Source: a virus. From it: a stretch of 46,664 bases of DNA. The notes under the pieces were generated by a model. It saw only the letters and a list, made by a program, of their open reading frames with translations. It was not told the DNA's origin and did no database searches. Positions 8,327 to 15,030 of this stretch are shown one piece after another. The stretch lies in the IMG/VR virus record IMGVR_UViG_3300009082_000029, positions 1 through 46,664 of that record. One strand, 5' to 3'. Numbering within the stretch: the first letter of the stretch is position 1; every line of letters begins with the position of its first letter. Made by a program: the position numbers and the translations under genes.

Positions 8327-8974
8327 TTAAAAGTATTCATAATTTTGAGGGACAGGTGAGGGACGGAAATGGCCTTTTTTCCCGTCAGGAGTGGCCAACA
8401 TTTTTTCATCTTTTTTTGGCTCGGGATGACGGTACCTATCGAAGATTTTTTTGAGGGTTTCGTAATTTGTCTTGTTCCAGTTCATATCATGCTCATCGAT
8501 AAAGTTGATGATGGCATACTTAATACTCCAATGCTCGCGGAGTACTTTATTGTTCATGTATGAAATGAAGGAGCCATAAAACAGGCCATAAATGTATTTC
8601 TTGATTTCGGGCATGGAACATTCAGGTATATAGTTCATGCTGCGTACGTTGATAACTTTGTTATAAGGGAGCTCGACAAGCATGGTATCTTCCTCAGTTA
8701 TAGGCAACTTATATTTGATGGCCTTGATCTTCTTTTCTTTCTCTTCTTCGAGGCGGATTACTTCGGTTGTATTATCGCCGGCAAGCTTAATTTTATGATC
8801 GTAATCGGACTTGATAAGGGATATTCCTTTGGACTTATTGGTAAGGTATTGCGCCAGCACAACAAAGAACTTAGTGGCTTGGGTTGCCTTTATTGGTTCG
8901 GCGCCGTGGCGGTGGATAAAAAATTCTTTGAGATAAGGAGGGATTTTGATTGAAACAATTTGTCCGGATGCCAT
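8327..8974 (-). CDS. Conserved Bacteroidota phage protein with tape-measure-like insert
   Basis: 215 aa, no catalytic motif. Its N-terminus (SGQIVSIKIPPYLKEFF) and the region after about residue 92 (MLVELPYNKVINVRSMNY, then helices) resemble a protein I associate with Bacteroidota phage head regions. Residues about 57-89 match a segment of this phage's tape measure protein: both read DYDxKIxLAGxNxTEVxRLEEEKEKK. That block looks inserted into the older protein. The gene starts below a long AT-rich leader with an inverted repeat (9026-9050) and opens the head region after the early-operon terminator, so a role early in late expression or head assembly is possible. Confidence 0.65.
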   Translation of the reverse strand: MASGQIVSIKIPPYLKEFFIHRHGAEPIKATQATKFFVVLAQYLTNKSKGISLIKSDYDHKIKLAGDNTTEVIRLEEEKEKKIKAIKYKLPITEEDTMLVELPYNKVINVRSMNYIPECSMPEIKKYIYGLFYGSFISYMNNKVLREHWSIKYAIINFIDEHDMNWNKTNYETLKKIFDRYRHPEPKKDEKMLATPDGKKGHFRPSPVPQNYEYF

Positions 8975-9025
8975 TCCTGTTTGTTTTTGCTAATGTAACA
9001 AAAAGGATTTAATATTATATGATTA

Positions 9026-9050
9026 AATATTAACGTGGTGTGTTAATATT
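9026..9050. promoter_or_regulatory. Operator-like inverted repeat in the head-operon leader
   Basis: Perfect 9-bp arms AATATTAAC (9026-9034) and GTTAATATT (9042-9050), 7-nt spacer. It lies 52-76 nt upstream of the 8974 start. Directly beside it, 9049-9067 matches 24604-24622 (just before the integrase start) at 17 of 19 bases, including GTTACCCC. Confidence 0.5.
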
Positions 9051-9094
9051 GTTACCCCGATTGTATTTATTATTTGAGGTTGATTTACTCCATT

Positions 9095-9119
9095 AAACAA
9101 AAAGCCTCCGAAGAGGCTT
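9095..9119 (-). terminator. UUCG-loop terminator of the early/DGR operon
   Basis: Minus strand AAGCCTC-TTCG-GAGGCTT (arms 9113-9119 and 9102-9108) runs into a T-rich TTTTTGTTT. The TTCG tetraloop is unusually stable. It lies about 70 nt past the stop at 9188 and separates the early transcript from the head block. Confidence 0.88.
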
Positions 9120-9187
9120 CTGGTCAAAAACTCACGGTTTTTGAGGGGAGTTATTGCTTAAACAATAAGATAAAAATAGATAATTAT

Positions 9188-9979
9188 TCAGACAACAACA
9201 TGGTTTTGATTTAAAATTCGGGCGCTGGCATGATAACCTGTTTTCTCAAATTCGTTAATCCATATTATTTTACGATCCTGTAAAAGCGGACCGCATGGTT
9301 GAAGTCTAAAGTGTCCGCTTACTTTAAATGCGTTTGATTGAACTAGGTTAGTGAACCATTTACTATCGAGGATTGTCACAGCTAATTTAGTTTCATTGAA
9401 ATGCTTAAGCCCATTAGCCTCCTTTATTTTTTTATTTGGAGGCAGTATTTTAGTTTCCACTGATGCATATTTTCTAAATAAATGTAAATTTATTACCAGT
9501 GATAATACCTTACCTAAAGCATCCTGCTTCTCATTTTGGTTTTTAAAATTTAAATGTTTTGAAAACCATGAAGAAGGATCATAATTATTCCCATCAAAAA
9601 ACATTAATAATCCGCCGTGTTTTTCAAACCAGAATAATTTAAAATATACCTGATCTCCTATATTTTCAAAATGAATGAAAAAAACGAATTTATCACATAT
9701 AAAAACTTCAGTAAATATTATATTTATCTCCTTGTCGCATAAAGTTTTCTCAAATAAATCCTTAAGTTTAGTCTCTGCTTTCTCAGCAGCCAGAGCAAAT
9801 GGTTCACACACGATAAAGATATTATTCATAAAATCAGATTGTGAGTCGTTCCATAAACCTTCAAACAAGTCACCGTATTCAATAAAAGAAGTCTTATCAT
9901 CATCAATCACTGAATTTCTATTTATTTGGTTTTTAAATAGGTATTCAAGAATCGGATACGTTCTATAGCTTATTTTCAT
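9188..9979 (-). CDS. Conserved phage protein of unknown function, AT-rich
   Basis: 263 aa. The C-terminal third carries a conserved-looking block, VSGHFRLQPCGPLLQDRKIIWI followed shortly by a GYHASARI stretch, that I recall from uncharacterised Bacteroidota phage and mobile-element proteins. The N-terminal part has many aromatic residues and alternating beta segments. Base composition is visibly more AT-rich than its neighbours. It overlaps the previous gene by 4 nt and is the last gene before the UUCG terminator. No enzymatic motif can be named. Confidence 0.65.
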   Translation of the reverse strand: MKISYRTYPILEYLFKNQINRNSVIDDDKTSFIEYGDLFEGLWNDSQSDFMNNIFIVCEPFALAAEKAETKLKDLFEKTLCDKEINIIFTEVFICDKFVFFIHFENIGDQVYFKLFWFEKHGGLLMFFDGNNYDPSSWFSKHLNFKNQNEKQDALGKVLSLVINLHLFRKYASVETKILPPNKKIKEANGLKHFNETKLAVTILDSKWFTNLVQSNAFKVSGHFRLQPCGPLLQDRKIIWINEFEKTGYHASARILNQNHVVV

Positions 9980-10347
9980 GGCTTTGATTTTACTTCGTAT
10001 TTTAAAAAATCGTGTATGAATTTATTTTCTTCGTTGTTTGTTGGAAGTTTTAATATTATGAATTCATCAGTTGGTTCGTGGCTGTAAGGATCGTGATATC
10101 GGCATCGGCCATTTTTACCATTACGTGGAGCGTATGAGTCGCAGTTGAGTTTTCCGCATGGGTTGTCATCTGTTGAACAGAACTCACAAACATCTTTACA
10201 GTAAAATATACCAGGCACTTTTGTGGGCTTTACTGTAAATACTTTAAGTTCTTCGATACCGCTTTCCTCCATTTCAGCAAGCATTCTTTTTCTTGTGTAG
10301 ACGTGCTCTTCGTCGATTTCGTCGGACCAGTATAGTTTGTGGCTCAT
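9976..10347 (-). CDS. Cysteine-rich small protein, unknown
   Basis: 123 aa. A central Cys cluster (CKDVCEFCSTDDNPCGKLNC, then a CRYHD) suggests a zinc- or metal-binding fold; flanking regions are acidic and charged. It sits in the run of small genes downstream of the DGR reverse transcriptase, 4 nt overlapping the next gene. The family is not recognised; Cys-rich miniproteins are common in early operons of Bacteroidota phages. Confidence 0.6.
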   Translation of the reverse strand: MSHKLYWSDEIDEEHVYTRKRMLAEMEESGIEELKVFTVKPTKVPGIFYCKDVCEFCSTDDNPCGKLNCDSYAPRNGKNGRCRYHDPYSHEPTDEFIILKLPTNNEENKFIHDFLKYEVKSKP

Positions 10348-10350
10348 GAC

Positions 10351-10569
10351 TCAATCTCTCATCATATCCTGCTGATGCGCGGGTAATATTATCCAGGCAA
10401 TGAATAAGATTATTGCTTCTATTACCAAAGCGAAAGTAGGTATTACCCAAGCGGGTAAAATAGGTATGCATATGGTTGACTTGTACACCCACAGCAACAC
10501 TACAACAACCAAGAATACTATTGAAAGTATTCTCCATAATGTGATTCTGATTGAATTTTTTGTTTTCAT
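10351..10569 (-). CDS. Small two-helix membrane protein
   Basis: 72 aa. A basic N-terminus, hydrophobic helix about 10-30 and second helix about 36-62 containing IPTFALVIEAIILFIAW make this an inner-membrane protein. Unknown function. It lies 3 nt before the Cys-rich gene and 16 nt after the small gene that follows the reverse transcriptase. It could be a host-interaction or superinfection function, but nothing specific is visible. Confidence 0.6.
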   Translation of the reverse strand: MKTKNSIRITLWRILSIVFLVVVVLLWVYKSTICIPILPAWVIPTFALVIEAIILFIAWIILPAHQQDMMRD

Positions 10570-10585
10570 GGTTTTGATTTTTACT

Positions 10586-10891
10586 TTAAGTGAAACTAAA
10601 TCTGTCGTTTTCTTCTATGATAGTTGTGGTGAACGGGAATCCGATTTCAGGAACTTGCTGAATTGTTTCTATTAGACCGGAGGATCCTGTAAACAGAATA
10701 TGTTTTTCGTTATTAAATGATATCTGCAAATGCAGGCATTTACCACTTCCACGGTCTTTAAATACTTTTGAATCCTCAATCTTAAAGTGATGAACTACTA
10801 TTTCACGGTTAAGAATCTTTGACATTTTTATCTTATCGCCTTCAAAGCCTTTAGTTGTAGACTTTATATTGAACTGGCTAAAATTATTCAT
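10586..10891 (-). CDS. Small DGR-linked protein, candidate accessory factor
   Basis: 101 aa, beta-rich, with segments GDKIKMSKILNREIVV, CLHLQIS and ILFTGSSGLIE. It starts inside the end of the reverse transcriptase gene (8-nt overlap), so it is translationally coupled to it. I recall similar small proteins next to reverse transcriptases in Bacteroidota DGRs. It does not resemble the four-helix Avd accessory protein; the strand pattern could fit an OB-like nucleic-acid-binding fold. A DGR accessory role is inferred from coupling and position. Confidence 0.6.
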   Translation of the reverse strand: MNNFSQFNIKSTTKGFEGDKIKMSKILNREIVVHHFKIEDSKVFKDRGSGKCLHLQISFNNEKHILFTGSSGLIETIQQVPEIGFPFTTTIIEENDRFSFT

Positions 10892-11837
10892 GTAATAACT
10901 TATTTAATAGGTTTTTACTGTTGCAGTGTATTGACCAGCCACGGTATGAGGCAATTGATTGCGCGTTTTTGTTTCGCCTGATCATTCGGGCAAAGTTTTG
11001 TTTTATTGTTTTCCGAAGCCTGGTATGGGTGTGCCTGAAAACATATCCCACAAAATCGATTCCACGGTCATCAACAGGAAATACCTGGTAATTCCCTTTT
11101 AACTGTAGTTTAAGTTTCTCTTGCAGATACGTTCTTATTTCGCTAAGCAACTGGTGAAGGTATGTTTTGTTATCTGACAGTATAACCAGGTCATCGGCAT
11201 AGCGGAAATAATACTTCACGCGCTTAACCTCTTTCATCCAGTGATCAAAATAGGTGAGATAGAAGTTTGCAAAATACTGGCTTAGATAGTTTCCGATCGG
11301 AAGACCATCGGCGCTATCAATAATTCCATCGAGGAGCCATAACAGATCCTGGTCCTTGATTTTTTTCCGGAGCAGATGCTTCAGGATGTAATGATCAACG
11401 TTAGGGTAGAACTTTTTGATATCGAGCTTCAGGCAATATTGTGTACTTGGTTCATCTCTCAGTGCGTTTTTTACTGCATTGGCTGCAGCATGAATGCCGC
11501 GAGTTTTTATGCAGCTGTAAGTATCGGCCGTGAATGTTGATACAAATATGGGCTCCAGTATATTCATCACCGCATGATGGGTAATGCGATCAGGAAAGTA
11601 CGGCAGTCGGAATATCAATCGTTCCTTTGGCTCATATATAGTGAACGTGGTATATGGCGAAGTTTTATATGTTTTTTCTGTAAGCATTTGGTGCAGCGCT
11701 TGTATGTTTGCATCCCGGTTCCGATCATGCTCGATTACCCCGGGCTGTTTTAATTTTCCTTTGCGGGCAATTGAATCGGCCAGCTGCAGGTTTTCAATGC
11801 TGCAGATTTGTGAGTATAGATTGTTTATTCTTTTCAT
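10884..11837 (-). CDS. DGR reverse transcriptase
   Basis: 317 aa. It copies the template-repeat RNA with errors at adenines. RT blocks are in order: RLIFRLPYFPDRITHHA near 73-89, LKLDIKKFYPNVDH at 136-149 (first catalytic Asp), LPIGNYLSQ at 179-187, which matches the IGxxxSQ-type motif 4 typical of DGR reverse transcriptases, YADD at 213-216 (catalytic Asp pair), and DFVGY at 261-265. There is no maturase domain, unlike group II intron enzymes. It begins 103 nt downstream of the template repeat, and the two target genes precede that repeat. All essential residues appear intact, so the element looks functional. Confidence 0.95.
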   Translation of the reverse strand: MKRINNLYSQICSIENLQLADSIARKGKLKQPGVIEHDRNRDANIQALHQMLTEKTYKTSPYTTFTIYEPKERLIFRLPYFPDRITHHAVMNILEPIFVSTFTADTYSCIKTRGIHAAANAVKNALRDEPSTQYCLKLDIKKFYPNVDHYILKHLLRKKIKDQDLLWLLDGIIDSADGLPIGNYLSQYFANFYLTYFDHWMKEVKRVKYYFRYADDLVILSDNKTYLHQLLSEIRTYLQEKLKLQLKGNYQVFPVDDRGIDFVGYVFRHTHTRLRKTIKQNFARMIRRNKNAQSIASYRGWSIHCNSKNLLNKLLHE

Positions 11838-11939
11838 GCCTTTGCTATTTTAAGATCGCGTTCTCTTACGGTACCAGCGCTCTTTAAATTAAGATCATTT
11901 TTTGCCATGTGGGCAGGGTTTATGCCGCGAGTACTTTTC

Positions 11940-12023
11940 GCATAGGTGGGAACTGACATTCGTATTCGTGTTCGTATAGTTGTAATTCGAATTCGAAAAA
12001 CTGAACCTGGAAGACAAAACTGA
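11940..12023 (-). repeat. DGR template repeat (TR)
   Basis: 84 nt in the 213-nt gap between target gene 1 and the reverse transcriptase. Read on the minus strand in the target frame it is rich in AAT, AAC, TAT, TAC and ACG codons, the classic mutable DGR codons. Against VR1 (12132-12215) 17 positions differ, all at coding-strand A of the TR (23 A in total); none of the 61 other positions differ. Against VR2, 15 of 16 differences over 79 nt are at A. Confidence 0.96.
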
Positions 12024-12050
12024 CAGCTCCGCGACATACAACCTTTTTAA

Positions 12051-12458
12051 TTATTTGGAGTAAAGAAAATAGTCGACGTACTCAGCCTCAAACTGCTTTG
12101 CTATATACAGCGCCTTTTCTGAGGTATCGGTGCAAAGGCGGGAACCGACAGACGTAAGCGCGCTCGCAGAGTTGTAATCCGAACACGAAAAACCGAACCC
12201 GGAAGACAAAACCGAGTACCATGGAAAATATTTCCATTGATTGCTATTACTCCAGTCAGGTGTCCATCCATTATTGATAGCCATGTAGATAACCATCAGT
12301 TTATATGCCGCAAGTAGAGGCTTCTGAAATTCATCCGGAAGAAATGTAAATTGAGGTAATTCAACAATGCCCAGCTTTATGCTGGCATCTTCAAAAGTTT
12401 TGATTGTTCTGAAATCAAAACTTACTTTTTTGGGTGCTTTTTTTGTTTTAATTGTCAT
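12051..12458 (-). CDS. DGR target protein 1 (contains VR1)
   Basis: 135 aa, no signal peptide or membrane helix. The basic N-terminus leads to a TFEDASIKLGI segment, then YKLMVIYMAINNGWTPDW, then the variable stretch at residues 82-109, ending VGSRLC and a short helical tail. This is a small stand-alone variable protein, probably with a C-type-lectin-like fold as in known DGR targets, not a tail fibre. It is a paralogue of the next gene upstream (same layout and C-terminal half). In VR1 the template Asn/Tyr/Thr codons have become C, D, S, A, S, A, L and S. Ligand and location in cell or virion are unknown. Confidence 0.88.
   Translation of the reverse strand: MTIKTKKAPKKVSFDFRTIKTFEDASIKLGIVELPQFTFLPDEFQKPLLAAYKLMVIYMAINNGWTPDWSNSNQWKYFPWYSVLSSGFGFSCSDYNSASALTSVGSRLCTDTSEKALYIAKQFEAEYVDYFLYSK
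12132..12215 (-). repeat. DGR variable repeat VR1
   Basis: 84 nt aligned without gaps to the TR; 17 substitutions, every one at a template adenine. It encodes residues 82-109 of target protein 1. The 3' end in coding sense (GGTTCCCGCCTTTGC) is shared with VR2 and differs from the TR at three adenines, as expected for the initiation region versus its template counterpart. Confidence 0.95.
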
Positions 12459-12462
12459 GATG

Positions 12463-12927
12463 TTATTTGGATATGGTTAATAAATCTCTGTACAAATCAA
12501 GGAATTGATTTGCTGTATATTCTGATTTTTCTTCAGATTCAAAGCAAAGGCGGGAACCGACACCCGAAGTCGTGCCCGAATAGCCGTAATCCGAATTCGA
12601 AAAACCGGACCCGGAAGACAAATTAAACCAGGGCCACCACTTCTTTTCATTTTCGTTTTTCCAATTTGGAACCCATCCGTTATTGATTGCCCTGGCAATA
12701 AGTTTTAACTTTTTATAGGCAATCTCATCGGGCGTATCTTTGTCGTGAAATACATCGCCAGGATGCACGTTAAATTTATTGCATGCATCATCGAAGGTTT
12801 TGATGTTTTCAAAGTCTTCAGCTTTCAGATTGTCTTTTCCGAATTCTTCTTCGAGCTCTTTTTTGAGCCATTCCGGAGCTTCCGGATAGAGCTTTTTGGC
12901 TTTCTGTTTTTCAATTGTAAGTGACAT
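12463..12927 (-). CDS. DGR target protein 2 (contains VR2)
   Basis: 154 aa, no signal peptide. The N-terminal 35 residues are charged and helical (ELEEEFGKDNLKAED), followed by the shared core (TFDDACNKFNV, LIARAINNGWVPNW, WWPWFNLSSGSGFS) and the variable region at about residues 103-128, ending GVGSRLCFES and a helical tail. It lies 4 nt before target gene 1. VR2 differs from VR1, so the two genes have diversified separately from one template. The core is a family I associate with many Bacteroidota phages and genomes; the binding partner is unknown. Confidence 0.88.
   Translation of the reverse strand: MSLTIEKQKAKKLYPEAPEWLKKELEEEFGKDNLKAEDFENIKTFDDACNKFNVHPGDVFHDKDTPDEIAYKKLKLIARAINNGWVPNWKNENEKKWWPWFNLSSGSGFSNSDYGYSGTTSGVGSRLCFESEEKSEYTANQFLDLYRDLLTISK
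12544..12622 (-). repeat. DGR variable repeat VR2
   Basis: 79 nt aligned without gaps to the TR; 15 substitutions at template adenines and one elsewhere (near the 5' coding edge). Homology to the TR stops beyond 12622. Seven adenine positions carry the same change as VR1; the others differ, giving a distinct protein surface. Confidence 0.93.
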
Positions 12928-12944
12928 AGATTTATAGGTATTAA

Positions 12945-13409
12945 TTAATTAAATTGAATTTGCCTTATTTGTTCCGATGTCAAAATAGTCCATCCCTGCA
13001 TTCCTTTCCAGGGGAATGGTTTAATGGCTTTTACGTTTTCGTAAATGTGACAATAAAGATCAGGATGGTATTGGACAAAGCATTTATCTTCATCCTCGGG
13101 ATTCATTGGCCGGCAATTTACAAGGCGACCGATGGCAATGGCGTTACCTGCACTCTTTGTTCCGGATCCGCTTTGAAACATTTCGCCTTTAGAAACCATG
13201 TCGATTATGCGACTCCATTGTTTTTGGCCGCAAATGCTAAATACTTTATTTAGCGGATAAGATATTTTGGAGGCGCAGATAAGTACAAGGCCGCGATATT
13301 TTGTTGGCCAGGTTCGGGTTTCGATTTTACCATGGAGCATTAAGCTGGCAAATGGCTCTTTCCAGGATAATGCGCGAACGGTTTCAGTTATTAATAATTT
13401 TTCTGTCAT
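12945..13409 (-). CDS. ASCH-domain protein
   Basis: 154 aa. The N-terminal motif RALSWKEPFASLMLHGKIETRTWPTKYRG, seen across residues about 12-40, is the typical ASCH (ASC-1 homology) opening, followed by a strand with CASK and a Gly-rich AIAIGRLVNC. ASCH domains bind RNA or modified nucleosides, and some cleave RNA or amidohydrolyse N4-acylcytidine. In phages they are frequent early genes. It sits upstream of the DGR targets, after a hairpin-containing leader. Exact substrate unknown; the domain call is confident. Confidence 0.85.
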   Translation of the reverse strand: MTEKLLITETVRALSWKEPFASLMLHGKIETRTWPTKYRGLVLICASKISYPLNKVFSICGQKQWSRIIDMVSKGEMFQSGSGTKSAGNAIAIGRLVNCRPMNPEDEDKCFVQYHPDLYCHIYENVKAIKPFPWKGMQGWTILTSEQIRQIQFN

Positions 13410-13422
13410 GGTTTAAGTTTAA

Positions 13423-13448
13423 CCAGGAGCGAACGGATCCGCTCCTGG
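13423..13448 (-). other. Hairpin in the leader of the ASCH gene
   Basis: Perfect 9-bp stem CCAGGAGCG / CGCTCCTGG (13423-13431 with 13440-13448), 8-nt loop, 14 nt upstream of the ASCH start. There is no T-run after it on the minus strand, so it is not a standard terminator; an mRNA processing or stability element is possible. Confidence 0.5.
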
Positions 13449-13456
13449 ATGGTTGG

Positions 13457-13828
13457 TTAATCAGGTAATTTTACCTTATCGAGATTTTTGCGCTGCCAGG
13501 CTTCGAACTCGTTGATGATTTGTTGAATTCCGACTATGTGTTCAGGCGCGCATCGTTCTGAATCGCATGCAACCCAATAGGCTTGTAAGGCTTCGGTGGC
13601 AAGCTTGTCTTTTGCCACGAATGTGAATGATGGCATGCCTTGCTTTTCAGCATCGGCAATCAGTTTTTTTGGATCTTTTTTGCTCATAAATTGGTTTTTA
13701 TTGGTTAAACATATAGTTCTATAGCATTCAGGACAAAATGCGCACATGCCGTCGCAGTCATACATTGACAGTGCAATCTGCCCATTTATGGTGCGCAATA
13801 GTTTCTTTACTTTGTAGCGGATTGACAT
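13457..13828 (-). CDS. Small early protein, possibly two parts
   Basis: 123 aa from ATG 13828. The first 47 residues hold a Cys cluster (CDGMCAFCPEC, then C). From Met48 (start 13687) comes a region, MSKKDPKKLIADAEKQ then CAPEHIVGIQQIINEFEAWQ, that looks like a self-contained small protein of a kind common in Bacteroidota phage early operons. Either the two parts form one protein or the true start is 13687. It overlaps the end of the upstream Cys-rich gene by 22 nt when the long start is used. Function unknown. Confidence 0.55.
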   Translation of the reverse strand: MSIRYKVKKLLRTINGQIALSMYDCDGMCAFCPECYRTICLTNKNQFMSKKDPKKLIADAEKQGMPSFTFVAKDKLATEALQAYWVACDSERCAPEHIVGIQQIINEFEAWQRKNLDKVKLPD

Positions 13829-14022
13829 AGCTGTAATTTTTTAAGATTGGCTGCGCGTTTGTGGGGTTGTAATTTTTCAACACAATCGGGCTGATCGGCG
13901 AACTCAACACAATGGCTGCAGAGATCCTGGGTTTCATTATTAAGCCAGAAACATGGTCCGAAATCGGGATGGTTGCAGGCGTTGTTTTCGGTGCATCCGC
14001 ATATTTTGCAAATTCCACTCAT
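13807..14022 (-). CDS. Cys-rich zinc-binding-type miniprotein, copy 2
   Basis: 71 aa. It opens with CKICGCTENNACNH and continues to CFWLNN then LCSHC, a pattern that should bind one or two zinc ions. The C-terminus is basic (KLQPHKRAANLKKLQ). It is a close paralogue of the gene at 14487-14696, with which it shares order, spacing of all cysteines and the basic tail. Probably nucleic-acid or protein binding; not further identified. Confidence 0.7.
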   Translation of the reverse strand: MSGICKICGCTENNACNHPDFGPCFWLNNETQDLCSHCVEFADQPDCVEKLQPHKRAANLKKLQLCQSATK

Positions 14023-14027
14023 GAATC

Positions 14028-14339
14028 TTATAAATTATGTTGAGGGTAGTTTTTTCGAAAGCTTTCGCTGATAAGTTCGATGATTTGGGATGGAGATTCA
14101 GCGACTTCGAAATAATCACCGTCGCTTAAATAAATACAAGTTGTTTTTGCGGTTTCACCATAACCTATATTGTGTTCATCTGTACTGATCTCTGAGATAC
14201 ATGATGCGTTAATCATGAATTTTTCATCGAGCTTTACTGTGTAAATGTTTGAAAAGAATTTTCTTTTAACATTTACATTGGTGAGTGCTATAAATACCGG
14301 TGCTGTAATTGGCACTTGACTTAGTGATGTTTGGTTCAT
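14028..14339 (-). CDS. Small early protein, unknown
   Basis: 103 aa, with a beta-rich first half (APVFIALTNVNVKRKF, YTVKLDEKFMINAS) and a helical end (SPSQIIELISESF). It reads like a small two-layer fold in which strands carry a conserved ISEI segment, but no named family is evident. It lies between the two Cys-rich paralogues and is expressed with them. Confidence 0.6.
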   Translation of the reverse strand: MNQTSLSQVPITAPVFIALTNVNVKRKFFSNIYTVKLDEKFMINASCISEISTDEHNIGYGETAKTTCIYLSDGDYFEVAESPSQIIELISESFRKNYPQHNL

Positions 14340-14343
14340 TGCT

Positions 14344-14499
14344 TTATTTTTTTAAAGATTTAGAATCATTATCGCGATTTAGGTATTGCAGGTACCGCGG
14401 CAATAAAAGTTCAAGCTCCTGCAGTTCGACATCGTTGCATGCCTGCAGGAATTGCTCAACTGTTACTGTGATGGTGAATTGCTTGTTTAAAATTGGCAT
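14344..14499 (-). CDS. 51-aa early protein
   Basis: Starts MPILNKQFTITVTVEQF and ends SKSLKK; an amphipathic strand-helix protein with a conserved-looking TVTVEQFLQACNDVELQEL core. Its start lies 13 nt inside the end of the upstream Cys-rich gene, and it stops 4 nt before the next gene, so spacing supports it as a real translated gene despite its size. Unknown function. Confidence 0.65.
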   Translation of the reverse strand: MPILNKQFTITVTVEQFLQACNDVELQELELLLPRYLQYLNRDNDSKSLKK

Positions 14500-14696
14500 A
14501 TCTGCAATTTTTTAATGTTGGCGGCGCGCTTGCGGGGTTGGAGCTTTTCAACGGTTGGATCATTTGGTAGCTCAACGCAATGACTGCAAAGATCTTGCTT
14601 GGTGTTATTGAGCCAGAAGCAGGTTCCGAAAATTGGGTGGTCGCATGCGTTATCTTCGGTGCAGCCACAGACTTTGCAAATTCCTTTAATTGGCAT
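14487..14696 (-). CDS. Cys-rich zinc-binding-type miniprotein, copy 1
   Basis: 69 aa. It has the same cysteine pattern as the gene at 13807 (CKVCGCTEDNACDH, CFWLNN, LCSHC) and the same basic tail (KLQPRKRAANIKKLQ). DNA similarity extends across the whole gene, indicating duplication within this operon, with the 51-aa and 103-aa genes lying between the copies. Role unknown; probably a small zinc protein acting on host factors or nucleic acid. Confidence 0.7.
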   Translation of the reverse strand: MPIKGICKVCGCTEDNACDHPIFGTCFWLNNTKQDLCSHCVELPNDPTVEKLQPRKRAANIKKLQICQF

Positions 14697-14700
14697 GGCT

Positions 14701-14865
14701 TTAACGTTTTTGAATTGTGATGACGGGCTTGCGGTAAATGCGATAAAATTTTACCGGAGAGGGATTTTGTTTTTCGCGTTTTGTGAGTATTATGACGCCG
14801 ATTGTTACGAAGGCAAGGGCTATAATAATTACCCACAATATGGCAATGAGCATTAGTGTTTTCAT
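14701..14865 (-). CDS. 54-aa single-pass membrane protein
   Basis: Residues 3-28 are continuously hydrophobic (LMLIAILWVIIIALAFV onward), followed by a basic cytoplasmic tail. Its ATG overlaps the TGA of the upstream 53-aa gene, a coupling that supports expression. It ends 4 nt before the Cys-rich gene. An inner-membrane miniprotein of unknown function. Confidence 0.6.
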   Translation of the reverse strand: MKTLMLIAILWVIIIALAFVTIGVIILTKREKQNPSPVKFYRIYRKPVITIQKR

Positions 14866-15023
14866 TCGAGCGGTTTTACGGTTGAGTTAATTAGGTTGGC
14901 AAAATCGGTAGCAAGTGAATGCCTGGTGAAGTACTCGTTTTCACCTGGTGAAACGGGTACGTAGTAGCGGAGCAATTGATCGGCTGCCTGCAGTTCGAGT
15001 ATACGGTCGGTTGTTTGTTGCAT
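14862..15023 (-). CDS. 53-aa early protein
   Basis: Starts MQQTTDRILELQAADQLL; helical N-terminus and a SPGENEYFTRHSL segment. Its stop overlaps the start of the 54-aa membrane protein (ATGA), and it begins 7 nt after the 120-aa gene. Small, coupled and plausible, but without recognised family or function. Confidence 0.55.
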   Translation of the reverse strand: MQQTTDRILELQAADQLLRYYVPVSPGENEYFTRHSLATDFANLINSTVKPLE

Positions 15024-15030
15024 GTTAAGT

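Noticed and set aside
10274-10537. 87-codon frame antiphase to the small membrane protein gene
   Set aside because: It overlaps two better supported genes with consistent operon spacing.
11834-12037. 67-codon frame over the DGR template
   Set aside because: It is out of frame with the target genes and lies on the template repeat; the DNA is explained by the TR and the reverse transcriptase leader.
12477-12698. 73-codon frame inside DGR target gene 2
   Set aside because: Alternative-frame shadow of the target gene and its variable repeat.
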